Assembly (NCBI GenBank): GCA_913775715.1
Contig: CAJYMC010000004.1
Location: forward strand, 1 to 64,000
DNA: 64,000 nucleotides
Direction: 5' to 3'
From: an uncultured Exiguobacterium sp.
GTDB taxonomy: Bacteria > Bacillota > Bacilli > Exiguobacteriales > Exiguobacteriaceae
The notes beneath the pieces were generated by a model. It did no database searches. It was not told the origin of the DNA and saw nothing but the letters and a program-made list of their open reading frames with translations. This document shows, piece by piece, positions 15,829 through 25,183 of this stretch. Numbering within the stretch: position 1 is the first letter of the stretch; the number at the start of each line of letters is the position of its first letter. Both the position numbers and the translations under genes were made by a program.

Positions 15829-17139
15829 ATGAATGAAACGATCACGCCTAACAAATGGGCGCTGCTTCCTCTCGTCGTATTCCTAGTCCTCTTCATCGGA
15901 GCCGGGATCTTCTATGACGACTTTTACAAATTCCCGATCCTTATCGCCGCATTGATCGCTTTGATCTTTGCTGCAATCACGACAAAAGGATCCATCAATC
16001 AAACGGTCGAACGAATTGCAACAGGTGCCGGAAATCCCGACATCATGATTATGGTCTTCATCTTCTTATTAGCCGGTACGTTCTCTGGAACGGCGGAAGC
16101 GATCGGTGCGATTGATGCAACCGTCAATGCTGCTTTGACGTTCCTACCTCCGTCACTTCTGATGAGCGGTCTGTTCGTCATCGCTGCCTTCATCTCGATG
16201 GCAATGGGAACTTCGACCGGAACGATTGCTGCACTCGCACCGATCGCCTTCGGTATTCATGAAGCGACAGGCATCAACGTTGCGATCGCAGCAGCGTCAG
16301 TCGTTGGGGGTTCGATGTTCGGCGATAACCTGTCGTTCATCTCAGATACGACGATTGCCGCCGTCCGGACGCAAAAAACGAACATGCGTGATAAATTCCG
16401 GACGAACTTCATGATCGTCCTACCGGCTGCCATCTTGACGGTCATCTTACTCGCGTTCGTTTCTGGTTCTGGCGATGCGGTAACGGCTAAAGCATTCGAG
16501 TTCTACAAATTGATTCCATATCTCGCTGTCATCGTCCTTGCATTATTTGGTGTCAATGTCATCCTCGTTCTCGTCGGTGGTACATTGCTCACTGGCATCA
16601 TCGGTATGATTGACGGTAGCTTCGGTTTAAGTGGGTTCGTCCTTTCGATGTCAAAAGGAATGATGGGCATGGCAGAGATTTCGATTTTGACGCTCCTCAT
16701 GGGTGGTCTCGTCAGTTTGATCACGTTCAACGGTGGAATCGCCTACTTGAAAGAGACGTTGACGCGCAAGATTTCACAGCGTCGTGGTGCCGAATTCAGT
16801 ATGGCGGCACTCGTCAGCGCGACGAACCTCGCAACGGCGAACAATACAATCTCGATTCTCGTCGCTGGACCACTCGCGGCTGAAATCGCCGATACGTATG
16901 AAATCGATCGTAAGAAATCAGCGAGTATTCTTGATATCTTCTCTTGCGGTATTCAAGGTATCATTCCGTATGGGGCACAACTCTTGATTGCAGCAGAGTT
17001 GACGAAGACGGCTTCGCCGGAACTGATTCCGTATCTGTTCTATCCGTTCCTGCTCTTCGTCTGTGGATCGATTGCTATCTTCTTCGGATTGCCACGGATG
17101 AAGAAGACTTCGACGAAACAAGAAAAAATTTCTTCTTAA
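15829..17139 (+). CDS. NhaC-family transporter, probable methionine uptake (MetT-like)
   Basis: A 436-residue protein with about eleven hydrophobic spans and NhaC-superfamily motifs (GGSMFGDNLSFISDTTIAA). By annotation habit it would be a Na+/H+ antiporter, but an S-box directly upstream points to methionine; NhaC-type MetT proteins under S-box control have been predicted as methionine transporters. ATG at 15829 follows GAGGTG by 6 nt. Confidence 0.85.
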   Translation: MNETITPNKWALLPLVVFLVLFIGAGIFYDDFYKFPILIAALIALIFAAITTKGSINQTVERIATGAGNPDIMIMVFIFLLAGTFSGTAEAIGAIDATVNAALTFLPPSLLMSGLFVIAAFISMAMGTSTGTIAALAPIAFGIHEATGINVAIAAASVVGGSMFGDNLSFISDTTIAAVRTQKTNMRDKFRTNFMIVLPAAILTVILLAFVSGSGDAVTAKAFEFYKLIPYLAVIVLALFGVNVILVLVGGTLLTGIIGMIDGSFGLSGFVLSMSKGMMGMAEISILTLLMGGLVSLITFNGGIAYLKETLTRKISQRRGAEFSMAALVSATNLATANNTISILVAGPLAAEIADTYEIDRKKSASILDIFSCGIQGIIPYGAQLLIAAELTKTASPELIPYLFYPFLLFVCGSIAIFFGLPRMKKTSTKQEKISS

Positions 17140-17144
17140 CCATA

Positions 17145-17183
17145 AAAACAGGTCCAATCGCGTCGACGATTGGACCTGTTTCA
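17145..17183. terminator. Bidirectional intrinsic terminator
   Basis: AAACAGGTCCAATCG/CGATTGGACCTGTTT, a 15-bp perfect stem, separates the NhaC-type gene from the convergent small gene. Confidence 0.88.
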
Positions 17184-17387
17184 TTATTTTTTCTGCTTTG
17201 CTTGTCGTTCTAAGATTAAATAGGCGATTGCCGGAAGTGGAAACTGAAGGAGACCAGCGCCTCCCCAGACCCACGGATTACGTCCTGACTTTCGTGCACT
17301 AAAAAATAGACTCACTGCTTGTGTGACCAGCAAGGCACTAATACTAAGCCAAGCTCCCTTTGATAGCTTTTTATTCTTTTGAGCCAT
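17184..17387 (-). CDS. Small hypothetical membrane protein
   Basis: A 67-residue basic protein with two hydrophobic spans (about 13-29 and 42-58) and lysine-rich ends. AGGAGG-like sequence precedes the ATG. No family recognised. Confidence 0.6.
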   Translation of the reverse strand: MAQKNKKLSKGAWLSISALLVTQAVSLFFSARKSGRNPWVWGGAGLLQFPLPAIAYLILERQAKQKK

Positions 17388-17545
17388 CTGTTATCCTCCT
17401 TTTTTGGACAGGCATTCAGATTTTATTACGCTTCTATTTTACCTCATATCCTATCTCTTCATGAGCATAGAAACGGACGGCTATGCTCGTTCGTGCTAAA
17501 CTAAACAAGCAAATCTAAACTACGTTTTATGAGGAGGAGTAACAC

Positions 17546-18358
17546 ATGCAATACGCAAAACTTTCAAACGGTATTACGATTCCCCAAATCGGATTCGGTG
17601 TCTGGCAAGTAGACGAAGAAACAGAAGCACCAGCTGCTGTCGCTGAAGCACTACGTGTCGGCTATCGTCACATCGATACAGCTGCTGTATACAAAAACGA
17701 GCGCGGTGTCGCAAAAGGAATCAAGGAAAGCGGCGTGAAACGTGAGGATCTCTTCTTAACGTCAAAAGTCTGGAACGATGATATTCGTGCCGGTCGGACG
17801 AAGGAAGCATTCGCAGAATCGCTCGAACGTCTCGAAACAGATTATCTTGACCTCTACCTGATCCACTGGCCGGTCGAAGGCTATATCGAAGCGTGGAAAG
17901 CAATGGTTGAATTGTATGAAGCAGGCAAGATCAAAGCGATCGGTGTCTCGAACTTCAAGGAACATCACCTCGATACATTGGCAGAAGAGGGCTTGATGGC
18001 ACCAATGATCAACCAAGTCGAGTTGCATCCACAATTGCCGCAACACGAACTGCACGAATACTTGCAAGATCACAACATCCAAGTCGAAGCATGGAGCCCA
18101 CTCATGCAAGGGAAATTCCTTGAAATCAACGATTTCAAGGAAATCGCAGAGAAGCACGGCAAGACGCCTTCACAAGTTGTCTTACGTTGGCACCTCGACA
18201 ACGGCATCGTCGCTCTTCCAAAATCCGTTACACCAGCACGCATTGCGGAAAACTTCGACGTCTTTGATTTCCAACTCGATGCCGATGATCTTGAGAAAAT
18301 TGATCGTATCGCAACGGATGTCCGCCTCGGACCAGATCCGGACGAAATCGATTTTTAA
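17546..18358 (+). CDS. Aldo/keto reductase
   Basis: A 270-residue TIM-barrel NADPH-dependent reductase. The catalytic tetrad Asp44, Tyr49, Lys74 and His107 is visible, as is the LPKSVTPARIAEN cofactor loop. Closest in style to 2,5-diketogluconate/methylglyoxal reductases of Bacilli; the physiological carbonyl substrate cannot be told. Monocistronic with its own terminator. Confidence 0.94.
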   Translation: MQYAKLSNGITIPQIGFGVWQVDEETEAPAAVAEALRVGYRHIDTAAVYKNERGVAKGIKESGVKREDLFLTSKVWNDDIRAGRTKEAFAESLERLETDYLDLYLIHWPVEGYIEAWKAMVELYEAGKIKAIGVSNFKEHHLDTLAEEGLMAPMINQVELHPQLPQHELHEYLQDHNIQVEAWSPLMQGKFLEINDFKEIAEKHGKTPSQVVLRWHLDNGIVALPKSVTPARIAENFDVFDFQLDADDLEKIDRIATDVRLGPDPDEIDF

Positions 18359-18406
18359 TTTGACGATTCACGTAAAAGAGAGCCTCTTGATTCATCTGAA
18401 CGACGA

Positions 18407-18450
18407 AAGACCCGTTTCAAGTCCATGACTTGGAATCGGGTCTCTTTTTT
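18407..18450 (+). terminator. Intrinsic terminator after aldo/keto reductase
   Basis: AGACCCGTTTCAAG pairs with CTTGGAATCGGGTCT around a short loop, followed by a T run. Confidence 0.85.
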
Positions 18451-18464
18451 ATGATTTAAGCTGA

Positions 18465-18926
18465 TCAGACATAATAAATTAAAATCGTATCTTCCGCTTC
18501 TTCCGCCTTTTGAAAATAGGCGCGCAGATCGGCGAACTGTTCCCAGACATCCTCGAATTCTCCCGGTGTTCCGGCTTCATCATGAATCGAAGCGAGTGCC
18601 CGTTGATCAAAATTCCGCATCACCTCAGCCGAGATGATGAGGAGTGGCAAGGGAAGAATACCGACAATCGCCGCTTTTTCTTCGTTGACGATCAACTCTT
18701 CGCCAACGATCGCTCGTCCCAGGTTGTAATGTGTGTCTTGATCAATATAGATATCGATTTGATTCATCAAATGATAGATAGCGTTCGTCTGTTCGAGAGC
18801 AAATAATTGCTCATGATCGGGTTGTGTCTCATGAATGAATAAAATCCAGTCCATGATGATATGGGGATCGTTTCCGAACGACTCCCAGACCGCATCCGTG
18901 ACGCGGACGAAATGTACGTTTTCCAT
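18465..18926 (-). CDS. Hypothetical acidic protein
   Basis: A 153-residue acidic soluble protein with alternating helices, ending in a hydrophobic strand (DTILIYYV). I recognise no domain. It is monocistronic, upstream of alsT's terminator on the same strand, and its 3' end faces the aldo/keto reductase terminator. Confidence 0.7.
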   Translation of the reverse strand: MENVHFVRVTDAVWESFGNDPHIIMDWILFIHETQPDHEQLFALEQTNAIYHLMNQIDIYIDQDTHYNLGRAIVGEELIVNEEKAAIVGILPLPLLIISAEVMRNFDQRALASIHDEAGTPGEFEDVWEQFADLRAYFQKAEEAEDTILIYYV

Positions 18927-18977
18927 TCTCCCCCTCCCTTCTGTACTCTGTATTCCCTTTTTAAATTCGTTCTATAC

Positions 18978-19007
18978 AAAAAAAGAGCCAGATTTCTCTG
19001 ACTCCCT
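18978..19007 (-). terminator. Intrinsic terminator after the alanine symporter
   Basis: GAGTCAGA/TCTGGCTC hairpin followed by seven T on the minus strand. Confidence 0.8.
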
Positions 19008-19012
19008 TTTCC

Positions 19013-20458
19013 CTAGATTGCTTTTTCATCTTTTTCTGACTCCTGCCATGCTTCAAGCGTATCTTTCCCTGGCAAATTCGGAATCGAATCCGCATAGAAC
19101 CGTGGCTCTTTTCCAGCTTTTCGTTGCCCGACATAATCTTCGAGCGCTAGTTTCACGATTTTCGAAAGACGGAAGATCGCATACAGATTGACGACAGCCA
19201 TCAGTCCCATGAAGATATCTGCTAAAGCCCAAACAAGGCTCGCTGATTCGACGAGGGATCCGAAAACGATCATTGCAAGAACGATTACTCGATACATCGT
19301 GATGATTTTCTTATCTTCTCGGATGAAGTTAATGTTTGATTCACCATAGTAATAGTTTCCGACGACGGAACTAAACGCAAAGAGGAAAATCGCGAGTACC
19401 ATAAAACCTGTCGCAAGCGATCCGACTTGTGACGAAAGTGCTCCCTGTGCTAAATCAATACCAGCTAAAGCATCGCCATTCGCATCTTTCGTCGGAACCC
19501 CACTGACGAGAACAATCATCGCTGTCGCTGAACAGACCATCAATGTATCAACGAAGACCGCAAACGATTGAATCAATCCTTGTTTGACCGGGTGAGAGAC
19601 TTCCGCTGTTGCCGCTGCGTTCGGCGCTGAACCCATACCGGCTTCGTTCGAGAATAAACCACGACGAATCCCGTTTAAGAGCGCCGCCCCTACTGCTCCG
19701 CCTGCGAGAGTCTTAAACTCAAATAAACCTTCCTGGAAGATCAATTTAAAGACACTTGGTAATACTTCAAGATTCGTCACCATGATATAGAGCGCGATCA
19801 AGATATAACCACCTGCCATAATCGGTACGAGGAATGAAGCAACCGTCGCGATACTGCGTACGCCACCAAAAATGACGAGTGCTGTCAGTACGACTAATGC
19901 GACAGTAATCCACATCTTATCAAAACCATATTGATTTTGAAGTGAGAGTGAAATCGTGTTTGATTGTAAAGAATTAAAAACAAATCCAAATGAAATCGTA
20001 ATCAGTACGCTAAATAAGATTCCTAACCACCGCTGACCAAGTGCTTTTTCCATGTAGTAGGCTGGGCCCCCACGCCACGCCTTATCATCACGTACCTTAT
20101 AAATTTGAGCGAGTGTACTTTCAACGAATGCCGATGCCGATCCGATCAAGGCAATTAACCACATCCAGAAAACCGCTCCCGGTCCACCGAGTGCGATTGC
20201 AGCTGCGACACCCGCAATGTTGCCGGTTCCGACACGCGCTGCCGTACTGATGGCGAATGCTTGGAATGGCGATACGCCATCTTTCCCTTTATCCGTTCCT
20301 TGGAACAGTAAACGTAACATCTCCGGGATCATCCGGAATTGAACAAACCGCATCCGGAATGTAAAATAAATGCCTAATCCAACGAGTAAAATAATCAATA
20401 CATTCGTCCATAAGTAATCATTTGCTCGATCTACTAGTTTCATCACTTCTTTTTCCAT
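19013..20458 (-). CDS. Alanine/glycine:cation symporter (AGCS family)
   Basis: A 481-residue AlsT/AgcS-type transporter taking up alanine or glycine with Na+. STAARVGTGNIAGVA near residue 90 is the family signature; GGPAYYME and GMGSAPNAAA also fit. About ten to eleven membrane spans. ATG at 20458 follows GAGGAG; a TTG directly before it is not needed. Confidence 0.94.
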   Translation of the reverse strand: MEKEVMKLVDRANDYLWTNVLIILLVGLGIYFTFRMRFVQFRMIPEMLRLLFQGTDKGKDGVSPFQAFAISTAARVGTGNIAGVAAAIALGGPGAVFWMWLIALIGSASAFVESTLAQIYKVRDDKAWRGGPAYYMEKALGQRWLGILFSVLITISFGFVFNSLQSNTISLSLQNQYGFDKMWITVALVVLTALVIFGGVRSIATVASFLVPIMAGGYILIALYIMVTNLEVLPSVFKLIFQEGLFEFKTLAGGAVGAALLNGIRRGLFSNEAGMGSAPNAAATAEVSHPVKQGLIQSFAVFVDTLMVCSATAMIVLVSGVPTKDANGDALAGIDLAQGALSSQVGSLATGFMVLAIFLFAFSSVVGNYYYGESNINFIREDKKIITMYRVIVLAMIVFGSLVESASLVWALADIFMGLMAVVNLYAIFRLSKIVKLALEDYVGQRKAGKEPRFYADSIPNLPGKDTLEAWQESEKDEKAI

Positions 20459-20573
20459 CAAATCTCCTCACTTCCATCCATCTTTTTTCTCTATTTGTAT
20501 GTAAGTTTTTTTCACATGTGATTTATCATACGCAATTTTTTTTGAAAAATCAAACTCACTTATACCTCAAACC

Positions 20574-20624
20574 ACAAAAAACGTGTTAAACCTCACATCA
20601 GATGTCAGGTTTAACACGTTTACG
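20574..20624 (-). terminator. Intrinsic terminator after the CoA-disulfide reductase fusion gene
   Basis: AAACGTGTTAAACCT/AGGTTTAACACGTTT is a 15-bp stem with a T run on the minus strand, isolating this gene from the symporter downstream. Confidence 0.9.
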
Positions 20625-20640
20625 TAAATATTTTTTTAGA

Positions 20641-23094
20641 TTAGATGAACAGATTAAGATTGGCACCATCCGTTGCACCAAGGTAACTGGCGACACCACC
20701 GTAATCAATGCCATCGAGGAGTTCTTCCTTCTTGATGCCCATGATATCCATCGACATCGTGCAGGCGATCATCCGGACACCGGCCGCTTGGGCTTTTGCC
20801 ATCATCGTCTCGAGCGCATCGACTTGTTTGTCCTTCATGACTTTTTTCATCATCTTTTGACCGGCTCCTGCCATGTTCATGTTCGAGAGTGGTAATTCTC
20901 CGGCATGTTTTGGCATCATCATGCCCATCATCCGTTCAATGCCGGCTTTCTCGACTGCCGGTGCGTCTGGTTTTCGAATGATGTTCAAGCCCCAGAACGT
21001 AAAGAACATTGTCACTTGTTTCCCCATCGCTTGTGCACCTTGTGCGATGACGAAAGAGGCAAGTGCTTTATCAAGATCACCACTGAAGACGACCATCGTC
21101 GCATCGTCTGCCGGATTGACTTGAACTGGTGTTGCAGCAGGTGTCTCTCCTTGCCCTTTCTCAAGCAAGACCTCGACGACCCCTTGATTCATCTCCGCTG
21201 AATGAACTGTGTGACCTAGTTTTTTCGCCCATGCTTGAACATCCGGCAAGAATCCTGGGTCTGACGCCTTGACGAAAATCTGCTCGCCATCCGTCATCTG
21301 ATCGATTTTTGTTTTCAGCTCTAAGATTGGACCTGGGCACTGTAAGCCGCATGTATCGAGCAGCGTCACTTGTTCTGGTGCAGTCTTCGTTGTTGGCTCA
21401 CGTTTCGTTACCGTCACAGCAGTTTCCTCCTTCGCTTGGCTTCGCGCTTCCTGATCACGATGCACGACCGACCATGTTTTGTATCCGCCGCTTAAGTTTT
21501 TCACATCATAACCGTGTTGTTGCAACAGTTGACTCGCAACATATCCACGTAATCCGACTTGGCACGTCACATAGATCGTTTGATCCTTCGGCAGATCAGT
21601 CAACTTCTCACGTAACGTCGGTAACGAGATATTGACCGATCCCGGAATCGCGCTTAACTCGTTTTCCGATGGTTCACGGACATCGAGTAATAAGCCACCG
21701 TTGGCGACAATCGCATCAATTTCGTGCCAATGAACGTTCGCACTGTCACCAAGCACGATGTTCGACGCAATATATCCTGCCATATTGACCGGATCTTTTG
21801 CTGAACTATATGGCGGTGCATATGATAGTTCAAGATCTGGTAGATCAAGCACTGTCAATCCACCTTTAATCGCTGTCGCGAGAACATCGATTCGTTTCTC
21901 GACACCTGTCATGCCGATTGCCTGCGCTCCATAGATCGTTCCTTCGATCGGATCAAACAGTAGCTTCATCGAAATCGGACTCGCCCCTGGGTAGTATCCC
22001 GCATGCGATCCGGGGTGGAGGTGCACCGCTTCGTAACGAAGACCGAGCTGACGTAACCGTTTTTCATTGTTACCGGTCGAAGCGACCGTCAAGTCGAAGA
22101 CTTTTGCTACCGCTGTTCCGAGCGTGCCGCTGTACCGGACGTCGCGTCCGGCGATGATGTCAGCAACGAGGCGTCCTTGACGGTTTGCCGGCCACGCGAG
22201 TGGAACATGTGTCGCTTCCTTCGTGATATAGTCTTTGACTTCGATCGCGTCACCAATCGCAAAGATCGATGGATCGGATGTCCGTAGTTGATCGTCGACT
22301 TGAATCGTCTGTTTAATGCCAAGTGTTAAACCAGCATCTGCTGCGAGCGTGCTCTCCGGTGCTACACCAATCGATAGGATATTCATCTCGGTTTCGATCA
22401 CGCGTCCGCTTGTCAGGACGACGCGGCGACCTGCCTCTTCAAAACGTGCGACGCCATCTTCTAGAATCAACTCGACGCCTTTCGCACGAAGATGTTCATG
22501 AACGATTGCTGCCATTTCCGGGTCGACCGGAGCCATGACTTGATCCGCCATCTCGACGAGGGTGACGTGCGCCCCACGTTCGACGAGGTTTTCTGCCATT
22601 TCGAGACCGATGAATCCTCCACCGATGACGACTGCCCGCTCTGGACGCGTATTATCAACGTATTCCCGCATCCGGTCCGTATCCGGAATGTTCCGTAATG
22701 TAAAGATGTTCGTTGCGTCATCGAGTCCTGGAATGTTTGGACGAATCGGTTTTGCACCTGGAGAAAGAATCAGATGATCGTACGATTCATCGTATTCTTC
22801 ACCCGTTTCAACATTGCGGATCGTGACCGTTTTTACTTCACGGTTAATCCGAATCGCTTCCGACAAATTGCGGACATCTAAATTAAACCGTGCATGCATG
22901 CCTTCTGGCGTTTGGACGAGTAATTTATTGCGATCTTTGATGACATCTCCGATATAGTAAGGCAGTCCACAGTTCGCGAACGAAATCTCTTTTCCCCGTT
23001 CAAGCAAAAGGATTTCTGCCGTTTCGTCAATCCGACGCAGTCGCGCTGCTGCCGTGGCGCCGCCTGCGACGCCGCCTACGATGATCGTTTTCAT
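20641..23094 (-). CDS. CoA-disulfide reductase fused to rhodanese, TusA and DsrE domains
   Basis: An 817-residue four-domain protein: FAD/NAD(P)H disulfide reductase (1-445; redox Cys42 in FANCGLPYYIG), rhodanese (about 455-550; active loop CQVGLRG), TusA-like sulfur carrier (about 585-660; CGLQCPGP) and DsrE/F-like domain (about 675-817; conserved ACTMSMDIMG). All four catalytic cysteines are present, so a sulfane sulfur could be passed along one chain. Likely role: persulfide/CoA-persulfide reduction in sulfide or polysulfide stress. ATG at 23094 follows AAGGAGG by 9 nt. Confidence 0.93.
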   Translation of the reverse strand: MKTIIVGGVAGGATAAARLRRIDETAEILLLERGKEISFANCGLPYYIGDVIKDRNKLLVQTPEGMHARFNLDVRNLSEAIRINREVKTVTIRNVETGEEYDESYDHLILSPGAKPIRPNIPGLDDATNIFTLRNIPDTDRMREYVDNTRPERAVVIGGGFIGLEMAENLVERGAHVTLVEMADQVMAPVDPEMAAIVHEHLRAKGVELILEDGVARFEEAGRRVVLTSGRVIETEMNILSIGVAPESTLAADAGLTLGIKQTIQVDDQLRTSDPSIFAIGDAIEVKDYITKEATHVPLAWPANRQGRLVADIIAGRDVRYSGTLGTAVAKVFDLTVASTGNNEKRLRQLGLRYEAVHLHPGSHAGYYPGASPISMKLLFDPIEGTIYGAQAIGMTGVEKRIDVLATAIKGGLTVLDLPDLELSYAPPYSSAKDPVNMAGYIASNIVLGDSANVHWHEIDAIVANGGLLLDVREPSENELSAIPGSVNISLPTLREKLTDLPKDQTIYVTCQVGLRGYVASQLLQQHGYDVKNLSGGYKTWSVVHRDQEARSQAKEETAVTVTKREPTTKTAPEQVTLLDTCGLQCPGPILELKTKIDQMTDGEQIFVKASDPGFLPDVQAWAKKLGHTVHSAEMNQGVVEVLLEKGQGETPAATPVQVNPADDATMVVFSGDLDKALASFVIAQGAQAMGKQVTMFFTFWGLNIIRKPDAPAVEKAGIERMMGMMMPKHAGELPLSNMNMAGAGQKMMKKVMKDKQVDALETMMAKAQAAGVRMIACTMSMDIMGIKKEELLDGIDYGGVASYLGATDGANLNLFI

Positions 23095-23129
23095 CTGATG
23101 ATTCCTCCTTGAATTTCTATCTGTCACCT

Positions 23130-23158
23130 AATATACCCTGTTAGGTATATCATTTCAA
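23130..23158 (-). promoter_or_regulatory. Sigma-A promoter with CsoR/CstR-like inverted repeat
   Basis: TTGAAA (23153-23158) and TATATT (23130-23135) spaced by 17 bp. The spacer and -10 carry the inverted repeat ATATACC-N6-GGTATAT (23131-23150). Position and sequence resemble operators of the persulfide sensor CstR, which controls genes for rhodanese, TusA and CoA-disulfide-reductase-like proteins; that regulator is inferred, not seen here. Confidence 0.65.
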
Positions 23159-23294
23159 GTCAATTGCTCTCAGATTCACAAACAAGACATATCTCTGCTC
23201 TTTTGTATTTTCTTCCTATCTTAACGGACATTAGTTGCAATTCCTTCTGAAATGCTTGAAACTGAATTTATAGTATATAAAGGGGGATTTTGCA

Positions 23295-23822
23295 ATGGAC
23301 CAAGAACGTAACTCGAACGAATCAAACGAGAACAATAAAGTGACACCGATTCACCAAGATCGTCAATCCGAAACAAACGAACAAGGAATCGCGCCGCAAC
23401 AGCAACAACACTTGGAAGCATTCCAAGCTTTCCTCGTTGAAAAAGGCATTCCAATGGAAGCACGTGAGAATGAGACACACGTCTTCTTCATGACACAAGA
23501 AAAAACACCGGCAGGAGCAGAACCGATGATGATGATCGTCTTCAGTAAGACGACGACAGATGTCGAATTGTTCGCTCGTACGGTGACACACGTACCAGAC
23601 GGTGTAGAGGATCTCCCGATTCTGAACGCCATCAATGACTTCAACCAAGAATTCAAATACTTCCGCGTCGTTCTCGACAGCGACCGTGATGTCACGATCG
23701 CATCAACGATCGATCTTGATCACGGCTTCAATCCGGCTGCGATCTTCGGACATTCTGTCATGATGTTCCAAGCATCAGACGAAGTCTACACGTATCTGAC
23801 AAAACTGTATGAACAGTTCTGA
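23295..23822 (+). CDS. YbjN domain-containing protein
   Basis: A 175-residue protein with a glutamine/asparagine-rich hydrophilic N-terminus (1-40) and a YbjN-like alpha/beta domain resembling type III secretion chaperone folds (LEAFQAFLVEKGIP through the C-terminus). Function unknown. ATG follows AGGGGG by 8 nt; it ends at a strong terminator that insulates the iron operon. Confidence 0.75.
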   Translation: MDQERNSNESNENNKVTPIHQDRQSETNEQGIAPQQQQHLEAFQAFLVEKGIPMEARENETHVFFMTQEKTPAGAEPMMMIVFSKTTTDVELFARTVTHVPDGVEDLPILNAINDFNQEFKYFRVVLDSDRDVTIASTIDLDHGFNPAAIFGHSVMMFQASDEVYTYLTKLYEQF

Positions 23823-23833
23823 TTTTTCATTTT

Positions 23834-23871
23834 AAACGGCTTTGGAGCCCTGCTCCGAAGCCGTTTTTTTA
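23834..23871 (+). terminator. Intrinsic terminator after the YbjN gene
   Basis: AACGGCTTTGGAG pairs with CTCCGAAGCCGTT, followed by a long T run, just ahead of the Fur-controlled promoter. Confidence 0.9.
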
Positions 23872-23883
23872 TTTAAAGTTCAA

Positions 23884-23912
23884 TTGACAATGAGAATTAT
23901 TCTCGATATAGT
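23884..23912 (+). promoter_or_regulatory. Sigma-A promoter with Fur box in the spacer
   Basis: Perfect -35 TTGACA (23884-23889), 17-bp spacer and -10 TATAGT (23907-23912). The spacer contains TGAGAAT-T-ATTCTCG (23891-23905), a 7-1-7 Fur box one substitution per half from the Bacillus consensus TGATAATNATTATCA. Iron-loaded Fur would sit between -35 and -10. Confidence 0.92.
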
Positions 23913-23972
23913 TAGATTTGTGAAAACGACTACATGACGATCACGTATTACTTATTCTGGGGGAATTCTGAT

Positions 23973-25157
23973 ATGAAAAAACGTTTAAAAGTAGCCTCGA
24001 TCTTCATGGTGGCAGGCATCTTGGCTGCCTGCGGTTCGAATGAAACGGATACGTCTGCACCGAAAAAAGAGAAAACGGAACAGTCGACCGAAACGAAGTC
24101 ACCGGATGCAGGAATCGCTGCGACGACACTGACAGATGAATTGACGATCTTCAGCTCAATCAAAACAGAACTCGACAAAGCAAAAGAAGGACAAGCGATC
24201 GATTGGAAGATGGTCACGACAAGTTATGAATCGAAACTCAAAGGTGGTGTCGAGACGACAGCACCAGAAATCGAACAAGTCATCCAGTCTGCTTTAGCAG
24301 GTGTGGAAGCAAAGGATCTCGATGAGAATATCGCTCGTCAACTCGTTGATAAAGGTCTACAATCGTATTTCTATAAATTACAAAAAGCAACGCAAGCAAA
24401 AGCTGAAGAAGCACTCGTCGCTGGTAAACCGGAAGCTGCAACGGAAGCACTCAAGGACGTGGAAGCGATGGCGAAGACTGTCTTCATTCCGACAGCTGAA
24501 AAACGGGACGCGAGCTACGGCTTTAAAAACGAAGACGCCATCGCTCAAGCGATCACATCCGGTCTTGCAGCGCAGCAAGAAGCCATCGACGCAAAAGAGC
24601 TCGGGGACTTCAACGTCGCAAAACAAGTGACGGATAAATCGATTTATCGTTCCTTCTATTTAGCTGCCCTCGGCTACGCACAAAAAATCGAGGATGGCGT
24701 CAAAGCCGGTACGGACGAAAAAGAATTGCAGATGGAGCAAGCAGAAGGATATGGTTTCCTCCTTGCGATCGAAGAATCATTAGCAGGCGGAGATGAAGAG
24801 GCTGTCAAAATGCTGAAAGAGCGCTATGATTTTTCAAAAACAAAACCAGCTGACGTCTCTTACAAGGAAATCGAAGAATTGTTCGCAAACGCGCTGACGG
24901 AAAAAGTCGACGGTTATCATGAAGAGGCACAAGAAGCGATCGAGAAGAAAGACGTCGATACGGCACGTGCAGAAGCAATGGAAGCGAACATGTTCGTTGT
25001 TGCGATGAAACCGACGCTTGAGAATCGTCTCGGCAAGGACAAAGCAGCACAAGTCGCGAAAGACGCAAACGAATGGTTCGCACTCGTCGAAAAAGGTGAC
25101 GTCAAGGCTGAAACGACAGGCGAACGGATCACAGATGCACTCGAACCACTTAACTAA
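23973..25157 (+). CDS. Iron-regulated lipoprotein with internal repeat
   Basis: A 394-residue lipoprotein (lipobox GILAAC, Cys20) with an acidic, Lys/Glu-rich linker and an all-helical remainder. Two segments, about 130-185 and 225-280, share the pattern V-DK-..-S-FY-..-A-KAE/KIED-..-AE, pointing to an internal duplication. It resembles, in style, the helical extracytoplasmic domains found with FTR1 permeases rather than imelysin/EfeO, whose HxxE motif I do not see. As the first gene of the Fur-controlled operon it is probably an iron-binding or iron-delivering surface protein. ATG at 23973 follows GGGGG. Confidence 0.8.
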   Translation: MKKRLKVASIFMVAGILAACGSNETDTSAPKKEKTEQSTETKSPDAGIAATTLTDELTIFSSIKTELDKAKEGQAIDWKMVTTSYESKLKGGVETTAPEIEQVIQSALAGVEAKDLDENIARQLVDKGLQSYFYKLQKATQAKAEEALVAGKPEAATEALKDVEAMAKTVFIPTAEKRDASYGFKNEDAIAQAITSGLAAQQEAIDAKELGDFNVAKQVTDKSIYRSFYLAALGYAQKIEDGVKAGTDEKELQMEQAEGYGFLLAIEESLAGGDEEAVKMLKERYDFSKTKPADVSYKEIEELFANALTEKVDGYHEEAQEAIEKKDVDTARAEAMEANMFVVAMKPTLENRLGKDKAAQVAKDANEWFALVEKGDVKAETTGERITDALEPLN

Positions 25158-25183
25158 GAAGGAAATGGAAACGGAGGGATAAG

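Noticed and set aside
18465-18926. DUF1877/YfbM assignment
   Set aside because: Length is similar but the expected LTG and ygpary-like motifs are missing, so it is left hypothetical.
23973-25157. EfeO/imelysin (M75) assignment for the lead lipoprotein
   Set aside because: Despite the FTR1 context, I cannot find the HxxE iron motif or the M75 core.
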